The notes beneath the pieces were generated by a model, which worked only from the letters and a program-made list of their open reading frames with translations, was not told the origin of the DNA and ran no database searches. A stretch of DNA of 64,000 bases from Aliihoeflea sp. 2WW (GTDB lineage Bacteria; Pseudomonadota; Alphaproteobacteria; Rhizobiales; Rhizobiaceae), in the NCBI RefSeq assembly GCF_000497755.1, contig NZ_AYOD01000001.1, positions 62,001-126,000 on the forward strand, written 5' to 3'. Positions 26,836-36,810 of the stretch are shown here, piece by piece (the first letter of the stretch is position 1; the number at the start of each line of letters is the position of its first letter). A program made the translations under genes and the position numbers.

Positions 26836-27448
26836 AAAACGTCGCCGGCTCTCCATCGAGCGCCTTTTCCAGCATCGTCTCGTATTTGCGTCGCGGCACG
26901 TCGACCGCGCCGAAGCGCTTGAGGTGCTCGGTGGTGAACTGCGTGTCGAGGAGGTCGAAACCCTTGTCGCGCAGGCGTTCGACGAGGGCGACGAGGCAGA
27001 CCTTCGAGGCATCGCGTTCGACGCTGAACATGCTCTCGCCGAAGAACACGCGTCCGAGCGTCACGCCATAAAGGCCGCCCACCAACTCGCCATCCTTCCA
27101 CGCTTCGACCGTATGGCAATGGCCGATGGCGAAAAGGCGCGCATAGGCGGCGCGGATCGGCAGGTTGATCCAGGTGTTGGGACGGCCGGGGCGTGCCGCG
27201 CCGCAGCCGGTTATGACGGCCTCGAAATCGGTATCGAACCGGATTTCGAACGGCGCGCGGCGAACGGTCTTTGCGAGGCTGCGGGGGATGTGGAAATCGT
27301 CGAGCGGCAGGATGCCGCGCATTTCCGGCCGGACCCAGAAGATTTCCGGATCGCCGGCATTTTCCGCCATGGGGAACACTCCTGCCGCGTAGGCACGCAG
27401 CAGGAGATCGGTCGGGATCGTGAAACCGGGAGCAAAGGGCCGGCTCAT
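26834..27448 (-). CDS. aat: Leucyl/phenylalanyl-tRNA-protein transferase
   Basis: A 204-residue enzyme that adds Leu or Phe from aminoacyl-tRNA to proteins with N-terminal Arg or Lys, marking them for ClpS/ClpAP (N-degron pathway). It has [56 protein letters not shown] and [15 protein letters not shown]. Its TAG stop lies partly in the palindromic element. It is the last gene of aroQ-accB-accC-aat. Confidence 0.96.
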   Translation of the reverse strand: MSRPFAPGFTIPTDLLLRAYAAGVFPMAENAGDPEIFWVRPEMRGILPLDDFHIPRSLAKTVRRAPFEIRFDTDFEAVITGCGAARPGRPNTWINLPIRAAYARLFAIGHCHTVEAWKDGELVGGLYGVTLGRVFFGESMFSVERDASKVCLVALVERLRDKGFDLLDTQFTTEHLKRFGAVDVPRRKYETMLEKALDGEPATF

Positions 27449-27460
27449 CCTAAGGCGCCC

Positions 27461-28804
27461 TCAGGGCTTTTGGGCCAGGTACTTTTCGAGCCAGTGGATG
27501 TCGTAGTCGCCATTGGCGATGTCCGGATTGCCGACGAGGTCGCGGAAGAGCGGCAGCGTGGTGTTGATGCCGTCGACGACGAACTCGTCCAGCGCGCGGC
27601 GTAGGCGCATCATGCACTCGACGCGGTTGCGGCCGTGGACGATGAGCTTGCCGATCAGGCTGTCGTAATAGGGCGGGATCTTGTAGCCCGAATAGACCGC
27701 CGAATCGACGCGCACGCCGAGGCCGCCCGGCGTGTGGAACGTCGTCACCGTGCCGGGCGAGGGCACGAAGGTGCGCGCGTCCTCGGCATTGATGCGGCAC
27801 TCGATCGCGTGGCCGTTGAAGCGGATGTCGTCCTGCGTGACCGACAGGCCGCTGCCCGAAGCGACGCGGATCTGCTCGTGAACGAGATCGATACCGGTGA
27901 TCGCCTCGGTCACCGGATGCTCGACCTGCAGGCGTGTGTTCATCTCGATGAAGTAGAACTTGCCATTCTCGTACAAGAACTCGATCGTACCGGCGCCGGA
28001 ATAGCCCAGGTCGGCCACAGCCTTGGCGCAGGTATCGCCGATCTTGGAGCGCTCTTCGCCGTTCAGCGCGGGCGACGTCGCCTCCTCCCAGACCTTCTGG
28101 TGACGGCGCTGCAAAGAACAATCGCGTTCGCCCAAGTGCACCGCATTACCGCGTCCGTCGCCCAGAATCTGCACTTCGATATGGCGCGGCTTTTCGAGAT
28201 ACTTCTCGATATAGACCGCATCGTCGCCGAAGGCTGCGGCCGCCTCGGTGCGTGCCGTGTCGAGCGCCACGCTAAGCTCGGTCTCGTCGCGCGCAACCTT
28301 CATGCCGCGACCACCGCCGCCGGCAGATGCCTTGATGATGACGGGATAGCCGATGTCGGCGGCGATGCGCTTGGCTTCGCCCTCGTCCGTGACGCCACCT
28401 TCGGAGCCGGGAACGACCGGGATGCCGAGACGCTTGGCGGTGCGCTTGGCCTCGATCTTGTCGCCCATCACGCGGATATGGTCGCCCGAGGGGCCGATGA
28501 AGGTAATGTTGTGGGCGGCGAGGATGTCGGCGAACTTGGCGTTCTCCGACAGGAAGCCGTAGCCGGGGTGGATCGCGTCCGCGCCGGTGATCTCGCAGGC
28601 GGCGACGATCTGGTGGATGTTCAGATAGGAATCGCGCGAGGGCGGCGGGCCGATGCACACGCTCTCGTCGGCGAGGCGCACATGCATGGCATTGGCGTCA
28701 GCCGTCGAATGGACGGCGACCGTCTGGATGCCGAGCTCTTTGGCCGCGCGAAGGATGCGGAGCGCGATTTCGCCGCGATTGGCGATGAGGATCTTCTGAA
28801 ACAT
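27461..28804 (-). CDS. accC: Acetyl-CoA carboxylase, biotin carboxylase subunit
   Basis: A 447-residue ATP-grasp enzyme that carboxylates biotin on AccB, the first half of malonyl-CoA formation for fatty acid synthesis. It starts [16 protein letters not shown] and has [29 protein letters not shown] (ATP loop), [17 protein letters not shown] and [16 protein letters not shown]. The ATG at 28804 fits the family; the longer frame is not needed. Eight bases separate it from accB. Confidence 0.97.
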   Translation of the reverse strand: MFQKILIANRGEIALRILRAAKELGIQTVAVHSTADANAMHVRLADESVCIGPPPSRDSYLNIHQIVAACEITGADAIHPGYGFLSENAKFADILAAHNITFIGPSGDHIRVMGDKIEAKRTAKRLGIPVVPGSEGGVTDEGEAKRIAADIGYPVIIKASAGGGGRGMKVARDETELSVALDTARTEAAAAFGDDAVYIEKYLEKPRHIEVQILGDGRGNAVHLGERDCSLQRRHQKVWEEATSPALNGEERSKIGDTCAKAVADLGYSGAGTIEFLYENGKFYFIEMNTRLQVEHPVTEAITGIDLVHEQIRVASGSGLSVTQDDIRFNGHAIECRINAEDARTFVPSPGTVTTFHTPGGLGVRVDSAVYSGYKIPPYYDSLIGKLIVHGRNRVECMMRLRRALDEFVVDGINTTLPLFRDLVGNPDIANGDYDIHWLEKYLAQKP

Positions 28805-28812
28805 GGTCGCTC

Positions 28813-29286
28813 CTATTCGATCACGACCAGCGGCTCTCCGAATTCGACCGGCTGCGCGTCCTCGCACAGGATCGCGGTGATCTTGCCGGACCGGGGCGCG
28901 GGAATCTGGTTCATCGTCTTCATCGCCTCGATGATGAGGAGCGTCTGCCCTTCCTTGATTGCCTGGCCAACCTCGATGAAGGGACGTGCGCCGGGCGCCG
29001 GCGACAGGTATGCGGTGCCGACCATCGGCGAGGGGACCGCATTGCGGGTCGGATCGGCGGCACCGGGTGCGGCGGGGCGATCCTCGGTGGCGGCGGGGGC
29101 AGGATGATGGGCCGGCGCGGCGGCCGGAACCGGTGCATAGGCATGGACCGGGGCGGCCGCATGGCGCGACACGCGAATGCGCAGGTCCTCCTGCTCGACC
29201 TCGATCTCAGACAGGTTTGTCTCGTTCAAGATTCCCGCCAGTTCGCGGATCAGTTGCTGGTCTACGCCGGCTTTCTTGGTCGACAT
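28813..29286 (-). CDS. accB: Acetyl-CoA carboxylase biotin carboxyl carrier protein
   Basis: A 157-residue carrier. The N-terminal helix region ([20 protein letters not shown]) is followed by an Ala/Pro/His-rich flexible linker of about 45 residues, then the biotinyl domain with [16 protein letters not shown], in which the lysine of EAMKTM is biotinylated. The start at 29286 fits the family. It forms the expected pair with accC. Confidence 0.97.
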   Translation of the reverse strand: MSTKKAGVDQQLIRELAGILNETNLSEIEVEQEDLRIRVSRHAAAPVHAYAPVPAAAPAHHPAPAATEDRPAAPGAADPTRNAVPSPMVGTAYLSPAPGARPFIEVGQAIKEGQTLLIIEAMKTMNQIPAPRSGKITAILCEDAQPVEFGEPLVVIE

Positions 29287-29317
29287 TGATTTCGCCCTTT
29301 TTCTTGGTTTTCTCCGG

Positions 29318-29752
29318 TCAAAGCCGGGCGGCAAGTGCCTGGATGGCCAAGGTGTAGCCGATCGGGCCGAAGCCGCAGATCATGCCGGTTGCGACCGGCG
29401 CCACCATGGTCTTGTGACGGAATTCCTCGCGCGCGTGGATATTGGACAGGTGAACCTCGACGATCGGCATCGACAGGAGCCGCAGCGCGTCGTGCATGGC
29501 GATCGAGGTATGGCCGTATCCGGCGGGATTGATGATCAGACCTGCGGCGAGGTCCGGTGCCTGTTGGATCCAGGTCACCAGATCGCCTTCGAGGTTGGAC
29601 TGGCGGAAGTCGAGCCCGTATCCCAGTCTCTCAGCCTCGACCCGGCAATCGTTCTCGATATCGGCCAGCGTCTTCGACCCGTAGATGCCGGGCTCGCGCT
29701 TGCCGAGCATGTTGAGATTGGGGCCGTTGAGGATCAGGATGTTTTTGGGCAT
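29318..29752 (-). CDS. aroQ: Type II 3-dehydroquinate dehydratase
   Basis: A 144-residue class II enzyme of the shikimate pathway (3-dehydroquinate to 3-dehydroshikimate). It has [20 protein letters not shown] with the active-site Asn and Tyr, [33 protein letters not shown] and [14 protein letters not shown]. It lies upstream of accB with a 31-base gap. Confidence 0.97.
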   Translation of the reverse strand: MPKNILILNGPNLNMLGKREPGIYGSKTLADIENDCRVEAERLGYGLDFRQSNLEGDLVTWIQQAPDLAAGLIINPAGYGHTSIAMHDALRLLSMPIVEVHLSNIHAREEFRHKTMVAPVATGMICGFGPIGYTLAIQALAARL

Positions 29753-29876
29753 TCAGACGTTTCCACGCGGCGCGCTTGGTGCGCGACGCACCCTCTATAG
29801 TCGCCTTGTTCCGCAACGCAAAGGCTGCGGGGTGCAAGGACACCTTCAACAGGCGACAAACATGTCGAAAACTTGA

Positions 29877-30677
29877 TTAGGACGGGTTTTCGGCCCGAAC
29901 CTGCTCGATTTTCTCGGCGAGAACTTCCTGGCCCATCGCTCCGAACACGACCTCGTCGCCCACCACATAGGACGGCGTGCCGGTGATCGAAAGCTGTTCT
30001 GCAAGCGCATAGGTCGCCTGGAAGGCGGCGATGATGTCGGGGTTCTGCATCTCCTGGCGTAGCGCGGCCTCGTCTGCGCCGTGCGAGACGGCGGCGAGGA
30101 TCGCCTCGTCCTCGGTCACGCGGGCCTCACCGGCGAGGAGGTCGCGATGGAAGGCGCCGTAATTTTCCGGCCAAAGGTTGTGGAACGCCATGGAGACGAC
30201 ATGCGCGCGCTGCGAATCCGGCCCGAGGATCGGAAATTCCTTCAGGACGAAGCGCAGGTCCGGGTTGCTCTCGACCAGGGCTTCCATGTCCTGCAACGCC
30301 CGTTTGCAGTAGCCGCAATTGTAGTCGAAGAACTCGACGATGGTGACGTCGCCCTCGGGATTGCCGATGATGCCGTCATAGGAGGCATTGAAGATCTCGT
30401 TCTCGGCCGAACGGATGATTTCCGTCTGGGCGACGCGCTGCGTTTCGGCCTGGCGGGTTTCGAGCGCCTGCTGAACCTCGATCATGATTTCCGGATTGGT
30501 GACGAGATAGTCGCGCACGATCGCCTCGACGGCGGCGCGGTCCGGCGCTGCCGATGCCGCCGCGGCAGAGGTGGCCGGGACTGGGGCCGTCGACGACGAG
30601 CCGGCGACATAGCCGGCAGCGCCCATTCCAAGGGCGACGACGGCACCAAGCGCGGCGGCGGGGATCAAAGCGTTCAT
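29877..30677 (-). CDS. DsbA family thiol-disulfide protein
   Basis: A 266-residue exported protein. An N-terminal hydrophobic segment (ALGAVVALGMGAAGYVAG) is followed by a helical ScsC/DsbA N-terminal module (AIVRDYLVTNPEIMIEVQQ) and a thioredoxin fold. The active site is YNCGYCKRAL (CGYC) and the cis-proline loop is ITGTPSYVVG. It should oxidise or shuffle disulfides in the periplasm. The start ATG 30677 is preceded by an AAGGAA-type site. It follows the M48 protease gene by 22 bases. Confidence 0.93.
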   Translation of the reverse strand: MNALIPAAALGAVVALGMGAAGYVAGSSSTAPVPATSAAAASAAPDRAAVEAIVRDYLVTNPEIMIEVQQALETRQAETQRVAQTEIIRSAENEIFNASYDGIIGNPEGDVTIVEFFDYNCGYCKRALQDMEALVESNPDLRFVLKEFPILGPDSQRAHVVSMAFHNLWPENYGAFHRDLLAGEARVTEDEAILAAVSHGADEAALRQEMQNPDIIAAFQATYALAEQLSITGTPSYVVGDEVVFGAMGQEVLAEKIEQVRAENPS

Positions 30678-30699
30678 TTCGGTTCCTTCTTGCGGCCGG

Positions 30700-32073
30700 T
30701 CAGTTGGCCGGCCTCTGATTGATGATGTCCTGCGCGCGCACATGGCTCGGTGAGCCCGGCATCAGTCGCGACTGGGCGCGCGCGGCGAACTGGCGCGCCT
30801 CGCGGAAATTGCCGCTGTAGTAGTGCCCTTCTGCCGTCGCAAGCTCGGCCTCGGCGATTTCGCCCATCTGGCCATAGGCCTGGGCGAGATAGCGATAGGC
30901 GGTGACATATTCCGGCGCGCGCGCCAGGCCTTGCGTCAACGCGTCGACGGCGCGGCCTGCCGCATCCGGCCCGCCGGCGGCGAGCAGTGCCTGGCCGAGA
31001 CCGAACTGCATGAAGCCGGAGTTCGAACTGTCGAGCCTTGCCGCACGCTCGAATGCGGTGACGGCGTCCTGCGGCCGGTTGGCGCGGATCAGGACTTCAC
31101 CCCGCAATTCGTGAAAATACGGATTGTTCGGCTCGGCCGCGACCAGCGCGTCGACCTTTTGCAGGGCCGCCGCGGGCGACCCGGACAGATAGGTCACGAT
31201 GGCGTCGCCGTAGCGCGCAGGCATGCCTTGCGTATCGCGGAAAAGCCGCGAGGTGGCGGACTGGCCCTGCGTATGCGCGGCGATCTTGGCGCGCATCATG
31301 TCATGACGCCTTTGCAGGGCAGGCGGGTCTTCGCGGTTGTAGTATTGGCTGGCCTGCGCCAGTTCCTGAACATTCTGGATGCGCTCGCGCGGCAGGGGAT
31401 GGCTGATCTGGTAGGGATCGATCTGGCGGCCCGTCAGGGCGAGGCCGCTCGCCATGCGCTCGAAGGTGCGCACCATGCCGCGGGCCGATTGGCCCGTCTT
31501 TTCAAGATAGGTGATGGCGGAGCGGTCGGCGGTGATCTCTTCGGTGCGCTGGTAGCTCAACAGGCCGCGCCGCGCGACCTCGCCGCCACCCATCGCAAGG
31601 CCGGCGCCTGCCTGCGCGAGACCACCGGTGCCGCTCGCAGCGCCGCCGACGGCCGCGCCGATGCCGATCAGACCCGCGACGATGGCCATCGTCTGTGCAG
31701 CCGCGAGCTGATCGCGCAACCGCTGCTGATGGCCGCCGGCGATGTGACCAGCCTCATGCGCGATGACGCCGATGATCTCGTTGGGGGTCTCGGACTGCAG
31801 CAGGGCGCCGGTGTTGATGAACATGCGCCGGCCGGCGACGAAGGCGTTGAAAGCGGGATCGTTGACCAGAATAATTTCGATATTGGACCGCGAGAGGCCA
31901 GCGGCTTCCAGGATGGGCCGCGCATAGTCCCGCACAAGTGCCTCGATTTCGGCGTCGCGGACGACGGGTACGCTGCGCTGCGCATGCGCCGAAGACATGG
32001 GTGCGAAAGCGAGCTGAGCGGCGACAAGGCCGGTCAGTAGGGACTTGAAGACGCGCCTGGCGGACAGAAACAT
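30700..32073 (-). CDS. M48 family metalloprotease with TPR tail (BepA-like)
   Basis: A 457-residue secreted zinc protease. The signal peptide is about 31 residues (LLTGLVAAQLAFAPMSSAHAQ). The peptidase domain has IGVIAHEAGHIAGGHQQR (HExxH) and a second ligand region near RTEEITADRSAITYLEK. The C-terminal third has TPR-like repeats (AAEPNNPYFHELRGEVLIRA). BepA-type proteins check and degrade misfolded outer membrane proteins in the periplasm. A longer frame upstream is rejected because it lacks a signal sequence. It is paired with the DsbA-like gene. Confidence 0.94.
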   Translation of the reverse strand: MFLSARRVFKSLLTGLVAAQLAFAPMSSAHAQRSVPVVRDAEIEALVRDYARPILEAAGLSRSNIEIILVNDPAFNAFVAGRRMFINTGALLQSETPNEIIGVIAHEAGHIAGGHQQRLRDQLAAAQTMAIVAGLIGIGAAVGGAASGTGGLAQAGAGLAMGGGEVARRGLLSYQRTEEITADRSAITYLEKTGQSARGMVRTFERMASGLALTGRQIDPYQISHPLPRERIQNVQELAQASQYYNREDPPALQRRHDMMRAKIAAHTQGQSATSRLFRDTQGMPARYGDAIVTYLSGSPAAALQKVDALVAAEPNNPYFHELRGEVLIRANRPQDAVTAFERAARLDSSNSGFMQFGLGQALLAAGGPDAAGRAVDALTQGLARAPEYVTAYRYLAQAYGQMGEIAEAELATAEGHYYSGNFREARQFAARAQSRLMPGSPSHVRAQDIINQRPAN

Positions 32074-32216
32074 GACGATTCCCTGGACGAACGTGTCTAT
32101 CCCTAGTCGAGCCGGGCGGCGATGAAAAGCACGGACCCGCGAGGCTCGTGGACTTGTGATCCCCATACCAATCGGGCATTTGTGCGACCCCTGACCGTCC
32201 GCCGGAGTTGCCAGCC

Positions 32217-33368
32217 TTGTCGCCAATCCTCGTTTCCCGCCGTTCCGAAGTCGAGCCGTTCCATGCCATGGACGTGCTGGCGCGTGCCAATGCGTTGCGC
32301 GCGGCCGGGCGAAGCGTCGTGTCGCTCGCGGTCGGCCAGCCTTCCGACCCCGCGCCGCGGATCGTTCGCGAGGCCGCTGCCCGGGCGCTTGCGGATGGTG
32401 CGATCGGCTATACGGACGCGCTCGGACGGGCGGAATTGCGGCAGGCCATTTGCGGACACTACCGCGACCATTATGGGCTCGACGTGCCGGCGGATCGCGT
32501 GGTGGTGACGACCGGGTCCTCGGCCGGCTTCAACCTCGCCTTCCTTGCCATGTTCGATCCGGGCGACAAGGTGGCGATCACCGTTCCGGGCTATCCGGCC
32601 TATCGCAACATCATGAAGGCGCTTGGGATCGAGGTCGTCGAAATCGACCTCGAAGGCGCCGCCTGGCTGACGGCCGAAGCACTGGAGCGGGTGCATCGCG
32701 AGGAAGTGCTCAAGGGCCTGCTCTTCGCCAGCCCGGCCAACCCGACCGGCGCGGTGATCCCGGTCGACGAACTCAAGGCGCTCGTCGAAGCCGCCAAGCA
32801 AATGGGCATCCGCACTATCTCGGACGAGATCTACCACCGGCTCTGCTACACGGCCGACGACGTCACCGCGCTCGCCTTCGACGACGACGTGACCGTCATC
32901 AATTCGTTCTCCAAATATTACTGCATGACCGGCTGGCGGATCGGGTGGATGATTGCCCCGCAGCGGCTCGTGCGCGCCATCGAGCGCATTCAGCAGAGCC
33001 TCTACATCTCGGCGCCGGACCTCTCGCAGATCGCAGCCGCACGAGCTTTCGATGCGACGAGCGAGCTGGAAGCCGTGCGCGAGCGCTATCTCGCCAACCG
33101 CGCCATGTTCGCCGACGCGCTGCCGAAACTCGGCTTCGCCTTCGCGGCGCCGATGGATGGCGCGTTCTACGCCTATTGCGACATGACGCGGCATTCCAAC
33201 GACAGCATGGCGTTCGCGGCGAAGATGCTGGACGAGGCGGGGGTCGCCGCAACTCCGGGGCGCGATTTCGATCCGTTCGAAGGCAACCGCTACATGCGGT
33301 TTTCATATGCCGGCAGCAATGACGACATCGCCGAGGCGATCCGCCGCCTGACCGGCTGGCTGGGATAA
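32217..33368 (+). CDS. PLP-dependent aminotransferase, class I/II
   Basis: A 383-residue fold-type I aminotransferase. The family pattern includes GRSVVSLAVGQPSDPAP, TTGSSAGFNLAFLAMFDPGD, FASPANPTGAVI (substrate Asn), ISDEIYHRLCY (PLP Asp and Tyr), and NSFSKYYCMTGWRIGW with the PLP lysine. I choose the TTG at 32217, nine bases after GGAG; a TTG at 32208 is too close to that site. The substrate is not defined. It is divergent from the M48 gene. Confidence 0.92.
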   Translation: MSPILVSRRSEVEPFHAMDVLARANALRAAGRSVVSLAVGQPSDPAPRIVREAAARALADGAIGYTDALGRAELRQAICGHYRDHYGLDVPADRVVVTTGSSAGFNLAFLAMFDPGDKVAITVPGYPAYRNIMKALGIEVVEIDLEGAAWLTAEALERVHREEVLKGLLFASPANPTGAVIPVDELKALVEAAKQMGIRTISDEIYHRLCYTADDVTALAFDDDVTVINSFSKYYCMTGWRIGWMIAPQRLVRAIERIQQSLYISAPDLSQIAAARAFDATSELEAVRERYLANRAMFADALPKLGFAFAAPMDGAFYAYCDMTRHSNDSMAFAAKMLDEAGVAATPGRDFDPFEGNRYMRFSYAGSNDDIAEAIRRLTGWLG

Positions 33369-33370
33369 GA

Positions 33371-33398
33371 AAAAAGCCGGCGAGATCGCCGGCTTTTT
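33371..33398. terminator. Bidirectional terminator between aminotransferase and rne
   Basis: AAAAA, a perfect stem GCCGGCGA/TCGCCGGC with a two-base gap (GA), then TTTTT. It works in both directions between these convergent genes. Confidence 0.9.
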
Positions 33399-33407
33399 GA
33401 TTCGGTC

Positions 33408-36221
33408 CTAGAAGAACCCTTTTCGCTGCCACCAGCCTTGCCGGCGCGGCTTGTCTTCGGTCGTCTCCGCTTCGCTCTGAGGCGTCAGCGACTGGACGAC
33501 GGGGGCAACCGGCGCGGCTGGCTTGACCGGCTCGGGTGCCGCCACCGGCTCGGCAGCTTCGGCTGCGATTTCGGCCGTGGCGACGTCCTGGTCGGCAGCG
33601 ACTTCCTCGACGACCTTCTTGCGGCGCGGCGCGCGCTTCTTCGGCGCGGGCTTCTCGTCGGCGTCGAGCGCGGCGGCTGCCGTCTCGGTCGCGGCCGTTT
33701 CGGAAACGGTCTCTTCCGTCGCGGCCTTGGCGCGGCTCTTGCGCGGGGCGCGGGCCTTTTTCGGCTTCGGTGCTTCTTCCGCCGCTTCCGTTTCCTCCGG
33801 AGCGACCGCGTCGGCAACAGGCTCGGCGGCTTCGACTGCCGTCATCGCCTCGCTGTCGACATCGTCCGAAGCATCGGCTTCGCCTGCCTCGGCCGGCGTC
33901 GCATCGGCGGCGACCTCACCGTCCTCGCGGCGATTGCGGCGTCCGCCGCGCTTGCCGCGACGTCGCTTCTTGCGGTTCGCCTCGCTGTCGTCGTCCTGCG
34001 CAGGGTCGCCGGCTGCTGCCGTCGCGTCTGCGGCCTCTTCGTCCCCGAGGTCGGCTGCTGCCGCTTCGACATGGCCTGCTTCGCCGTTCGTCTCGCGGTC
34101 ACGCCCGCGACGGCGCCGGCGGCGACGCTTCTTGCGGTCGCGATTGCCGTCTTCGTCCGACGTGGCATGTGCGGTTTCGCGTGCTGCCGCGGGCTGCGGC
34201 TTAGCTACGATCTCGCCGTCCTCGATTTCGTCGTCCTCGTCGGCAAGGGCAGCGGCTGCTGCGGCCGCCGCTTCGTCCTTGGCAGCTTCCGCCTCGTCGT
34301 CCACCGTTGGTGCTGCGGCCGGCAGGGTCGGGGCCTTGTAGCCTTCGGGGCGCTCGATCTGGGCGCCGCGTGCGATGACATAATGCTGCGAGCCGACTTC
34401 CTCGTCCGCCTCGATCGTGATCGTCAGGTCGAAGCGGCGTTCGAGATCGGCGAGCGTGGCGCGCTTGTGGTTGAGCACGTAGAGCGCGGTCGAGGCCGGC
34501 GTGCGCACCGTGATGTGGCAGCGCGAATCCTTGAGGAGATATTCCTCGATCGCGCGGACAACGAGAAGCGCGACCGACGATTCGGAGCGCACATGGCCGG
34601 TGCCGCCGCAATGCGGGCAGGGCTGCATGGTGGAATCGAGCACCGAGGCGCGAATGCGCTGGCGCGACATTTCCAGAAGGCCGAAATGCGAGATGCGGCC
34701 GACCTGGATGCGCGCGCGGTCGTTCTTGAGGCAATCCTTGAGCCTCTTCTCGACGGCCCGGTTGTTCCGGTTCTCTTCCATGTCGATGAAGTCGATGACG
34801 ATCAGGCCGGCAAGATCGCGCAGGCGCAATTGCCGCGCGACTTCCTCGGCCGCTTCCAAGTTTGTCTGGAGCGCGGTGTCCTCGATAGAGTGCTCACGGG
34901 TCGAACGGCCCGAATTGACGTCGATCGCGACCAGCGCCTCGGTCTGGTTGATGATGACATAGCCGCCGGACTTCAGCGTCACCTGCGGCTGGACCATCTT
35001 GTCGAGCTGCGCCTCGATGCCGTTGCGCGCGAAGATCGGCACGGAATCGCGGTAGGGCTGGACCATCTTGGCATGGCTGGGCATCAGCATGCGCATGAAG
35101 TCCTTGGCCTCGCGGTAACCTTCCTCGCCCGCGACCATGATCTGGTCGATGTCCTTGTTGTAGAGGTCGCGGATCGAGCGCTTGATGAGCGAGCCTTCCT
35201 CGTAGACGAGGGCGGGGGCGGTCGACTGCAGCGTCAGGCCGCGCACGTTTTCCCACATGCGCATCAGATATTCGTAGTCGCGCTTGATCTCGGCCTTGGT
35301 GCGGCTCTCGCCGGCGGTGCGCAGGATGACGCCCATGCCGTCCGGCACGTTCAGATCCTCGACGACGGACTTAAGGCGCTTGCGGTCGGCGGCGTTGGTG
35401 ATCTTGCGCGAGATGCCGCCGCCACGGGCGGTGTTCGGCATCAGCACCGAATAGCGGCCGGCGAGCGACAGGTAGGTGGTGAGCGCCGCGCCCTTGTTGC
35501 CGCGCTCTTCCTTGACGACCTGGACGAGCAGGATCTGCCGGCGCTTGATGACTTCCTGGATCTTGTAGTGCTTGCGGACGGGACGGCGGCGCGCTGCCGC
35601 TTCCTCGATCGCGTCTTCGGCGCCCACCGATTCGATCTGTTCGTCATCGCCATTGCCGTCGTCGCCGTGGCGGGCCGGGCGGTGATCGTCCTCATCGCTT
35701 TCCGCGGCGGGCGCATCTTCGGAGACCACATCGGCAGCGACGCTTTCGGCCATCGCGTGGCCGGCCTCGTCTTCGCCGGACGCCTCGTCCTGCGCGGCGG
35801 TGTCCTCGTCGCCGTCCTGCGCCTCGCCGGAGGTCTTCTGCCCGGCACGATCGCGGCTCTTGCCCGAACGGCGACGGCGGCGATTACGGCCGTTGCCGTC
35901 CTCGTCCTCTTCGTCCTCATCCGAGTGAGCGGCGGCTTCGGCTTCGGCGCGCAAAAGCGCCTGCCGGTCGGCGACCGGGATCTGGTAATAGTCGGGGTGG
36001 ATTTCGGAGAAGGCGAGGAAGCCGTGGCGGTTGCCGCCATATTCGACGAACGCCGCCTGCAACGAAGGCTCGACGCGCGTTACGCGCGCCAGATAAATAT
36101 TGCCTTTGAGCTGCTTCTTGTCCTGGGATTCGAAATCGAACTCTTCAATGCGGTTGCCGCGAACGACGACGACCCGCGTCTCCTCCTGGTGGGAGGCATC
36201 GATAAGCATTTTGTTGGGCAT
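33408..36221 (-). CDS. rne: Ribonuclease E/G family endoribonuclease
   Basis: A 937-residue RNase E, the main endonuclease of mRNA decay and rRNA/tRNA processing and the scaffold of the degradosome. It starts MPNKMLIDASHQEETRV and has an S1 domain split by a long charged insertion (about residues 95-210), the 5'-sensor GMGVILRTAGESRT, the catalytic IDVNSGRSTREHS and VIDFIDMEENRNN, and the Zn-link CPHCGGTGHV. After about residue 640 comes a disordered tail rich in Ala, Glu and Arg/Lys (RKKRRRRRRRGRDRE), suited to RNA and partner binding. It has a long structured leader. Confidence 0.96.
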   Translation of the reverse strand: MPNKMLIDASHQEETRVVVVRGNRIEEFDFESQDKKQLKGNIYLARVTRVEPSLQAAFVEYGGNRHGFLAFSEIHPDYYQIPVADRQALLRAEAEAAAHSDEDEEDEDGNGRNRRRRRSGKSRDRAGQKTSGEAQDGDEDTAAQDEASGEDEAGHAMAESVAADVVSEDAPAAESDEDDHRPARHGDDGNGDDEQIESVGAEDAIEEAAARRRPVRKHYKIQEVIKRRQILLVQVVKEERGNKGAALTTYLSLAGRYSVLMPNTARGGGISRKITNAADRKRLKSVVEDLNVPDGMGVILRTAGESRTKAEIKRDYEYLMRMWENVRGLTLQSTAPALVYEEGSLIKRSIRDLYNKDIDQIMVAGEEGYREAKDFMRMLMPSHAKMVQPYRDSVPIFARNGIEAQLDKMVQPQVTLKSGGYVIINQTEALVAIDVNSGRSTREHSIEDTALQTNLEAAEEVARQLRLRDLAGLIVIDFIDMEENRNNRAVEKRLKDCLKNDRARIQVGRISHFGLLEMSRQRIRASVLDSTMQPCPHCGGTGHVRSESSVALLVVRAIEEYLLKDSRCHITVRTPASTALYVLNHKRATLADLERRFDLTITIEADEEVGSQHYVIARGAQIERPEGYKAPTLPAAAPTVDDEAEAAKDEAAAAAAAALADEDDEIEDGEIVAKPQPAAARETAHATSDEDGNRDRKKRRRRRRRGRDRETNGEAGHVEAAAADLGDEEAADATAAAGDPAQDDDSEANRKKRRRGKRGGRRNRREDGEVAADATPAEAGEADASDDVDSEAMTAVEAAEPVADAVAPEETEAAEEAPKPKKARAPRKSRAKAATEETVSETAATETAAAALDADEKPAPKKRAPRRKKVVEEVAADQDVATAEIAAEAAEPVAAPEPVKPAAPVAPVVQSLTPQSEAETTEDKPRRQGWWQRKGFF

Positions 36222-36810
36222 GTTGCAAAGTCTCCCCGGCACGCACCGCCCGAGGGGAGGTCGTGTTAGCGCCGCGCCGCGGAGGCGGGAATGGCATGCC
36301 GGATAAAAGGGGGAGCCGGGGCCGCTGGCGCGACACGAGAGGCTGGCCGCCCGCTGCCGTTAAGGCGCGGTCAAATGCGGTCGAGAGCCTGATTGTGTCG
36401 GAAGCCATGCTACAGCCTGCGGATCCTTTCTGAACCAAGGCCCGGCGGTCGCCGGACCAGCTGCGATTTGCTCGGGTAACGAGCCGGCACGGGATCATCC
36501 CAGCCGTTTTCCAAACGGCACGGGGTTGAGCCGACATGCCGAAGAATTCTGTTCGGACAGATGCACCGCATCAGGAGAGGAAGGAATAACTCCGCCGCTT
36601 GCGCGTCTGCGCAACCTTCTGCGGACATCGCAAATGTCCTGCCATGCTTTTATGATTTGACGGCTTCCAAGGCAACCCTGATTTCCGAAACTTATTTCCG
36701 CCCACGCTAATGCAGTTCGGGCGGCGGGAAAAAGGATTGGTTAACCACGTCGGGCTACCACTCAAGGCATCCCTGTCGCCAAGCGACCGCGTCGAAGCAG
36801 GACGGGCGAA
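36222..36810. promoter_or_regulatory. 589-base gap: rne leader and divergent promoters
   Basis: No gene is supported here. Four perfect hairpins lie close together: 36442-36455 (CCGGCG), 36470-36484 (GCTCG), 36491-36501 (GGGA) and 36503-36519 (GCCGTTT). They lie on the side that would be the 5' leader of rne (minus strand). In E. coli, rne autoregulates through a structured leader; that is known for the enterobacterial gene and is only an analogy here. The part near 36650-36810 should hold the amidase promoter; a TTGACG at 36657 has no convincing -10 partner. Confidence 0.5.

Noticed and set aside
33438-36269. 943-codon open frame on + opposite rne
   Set aside because: It mirrors rne in a GC-rich genome, is low-complexity, has no recognisable domain, and rne on the other strand has all its motifs.
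36657-36685. Sigma-70 promoter for the amidase gene (TTGACG)
   Set aside because: No acceptable -10 box at 16-18 bases.
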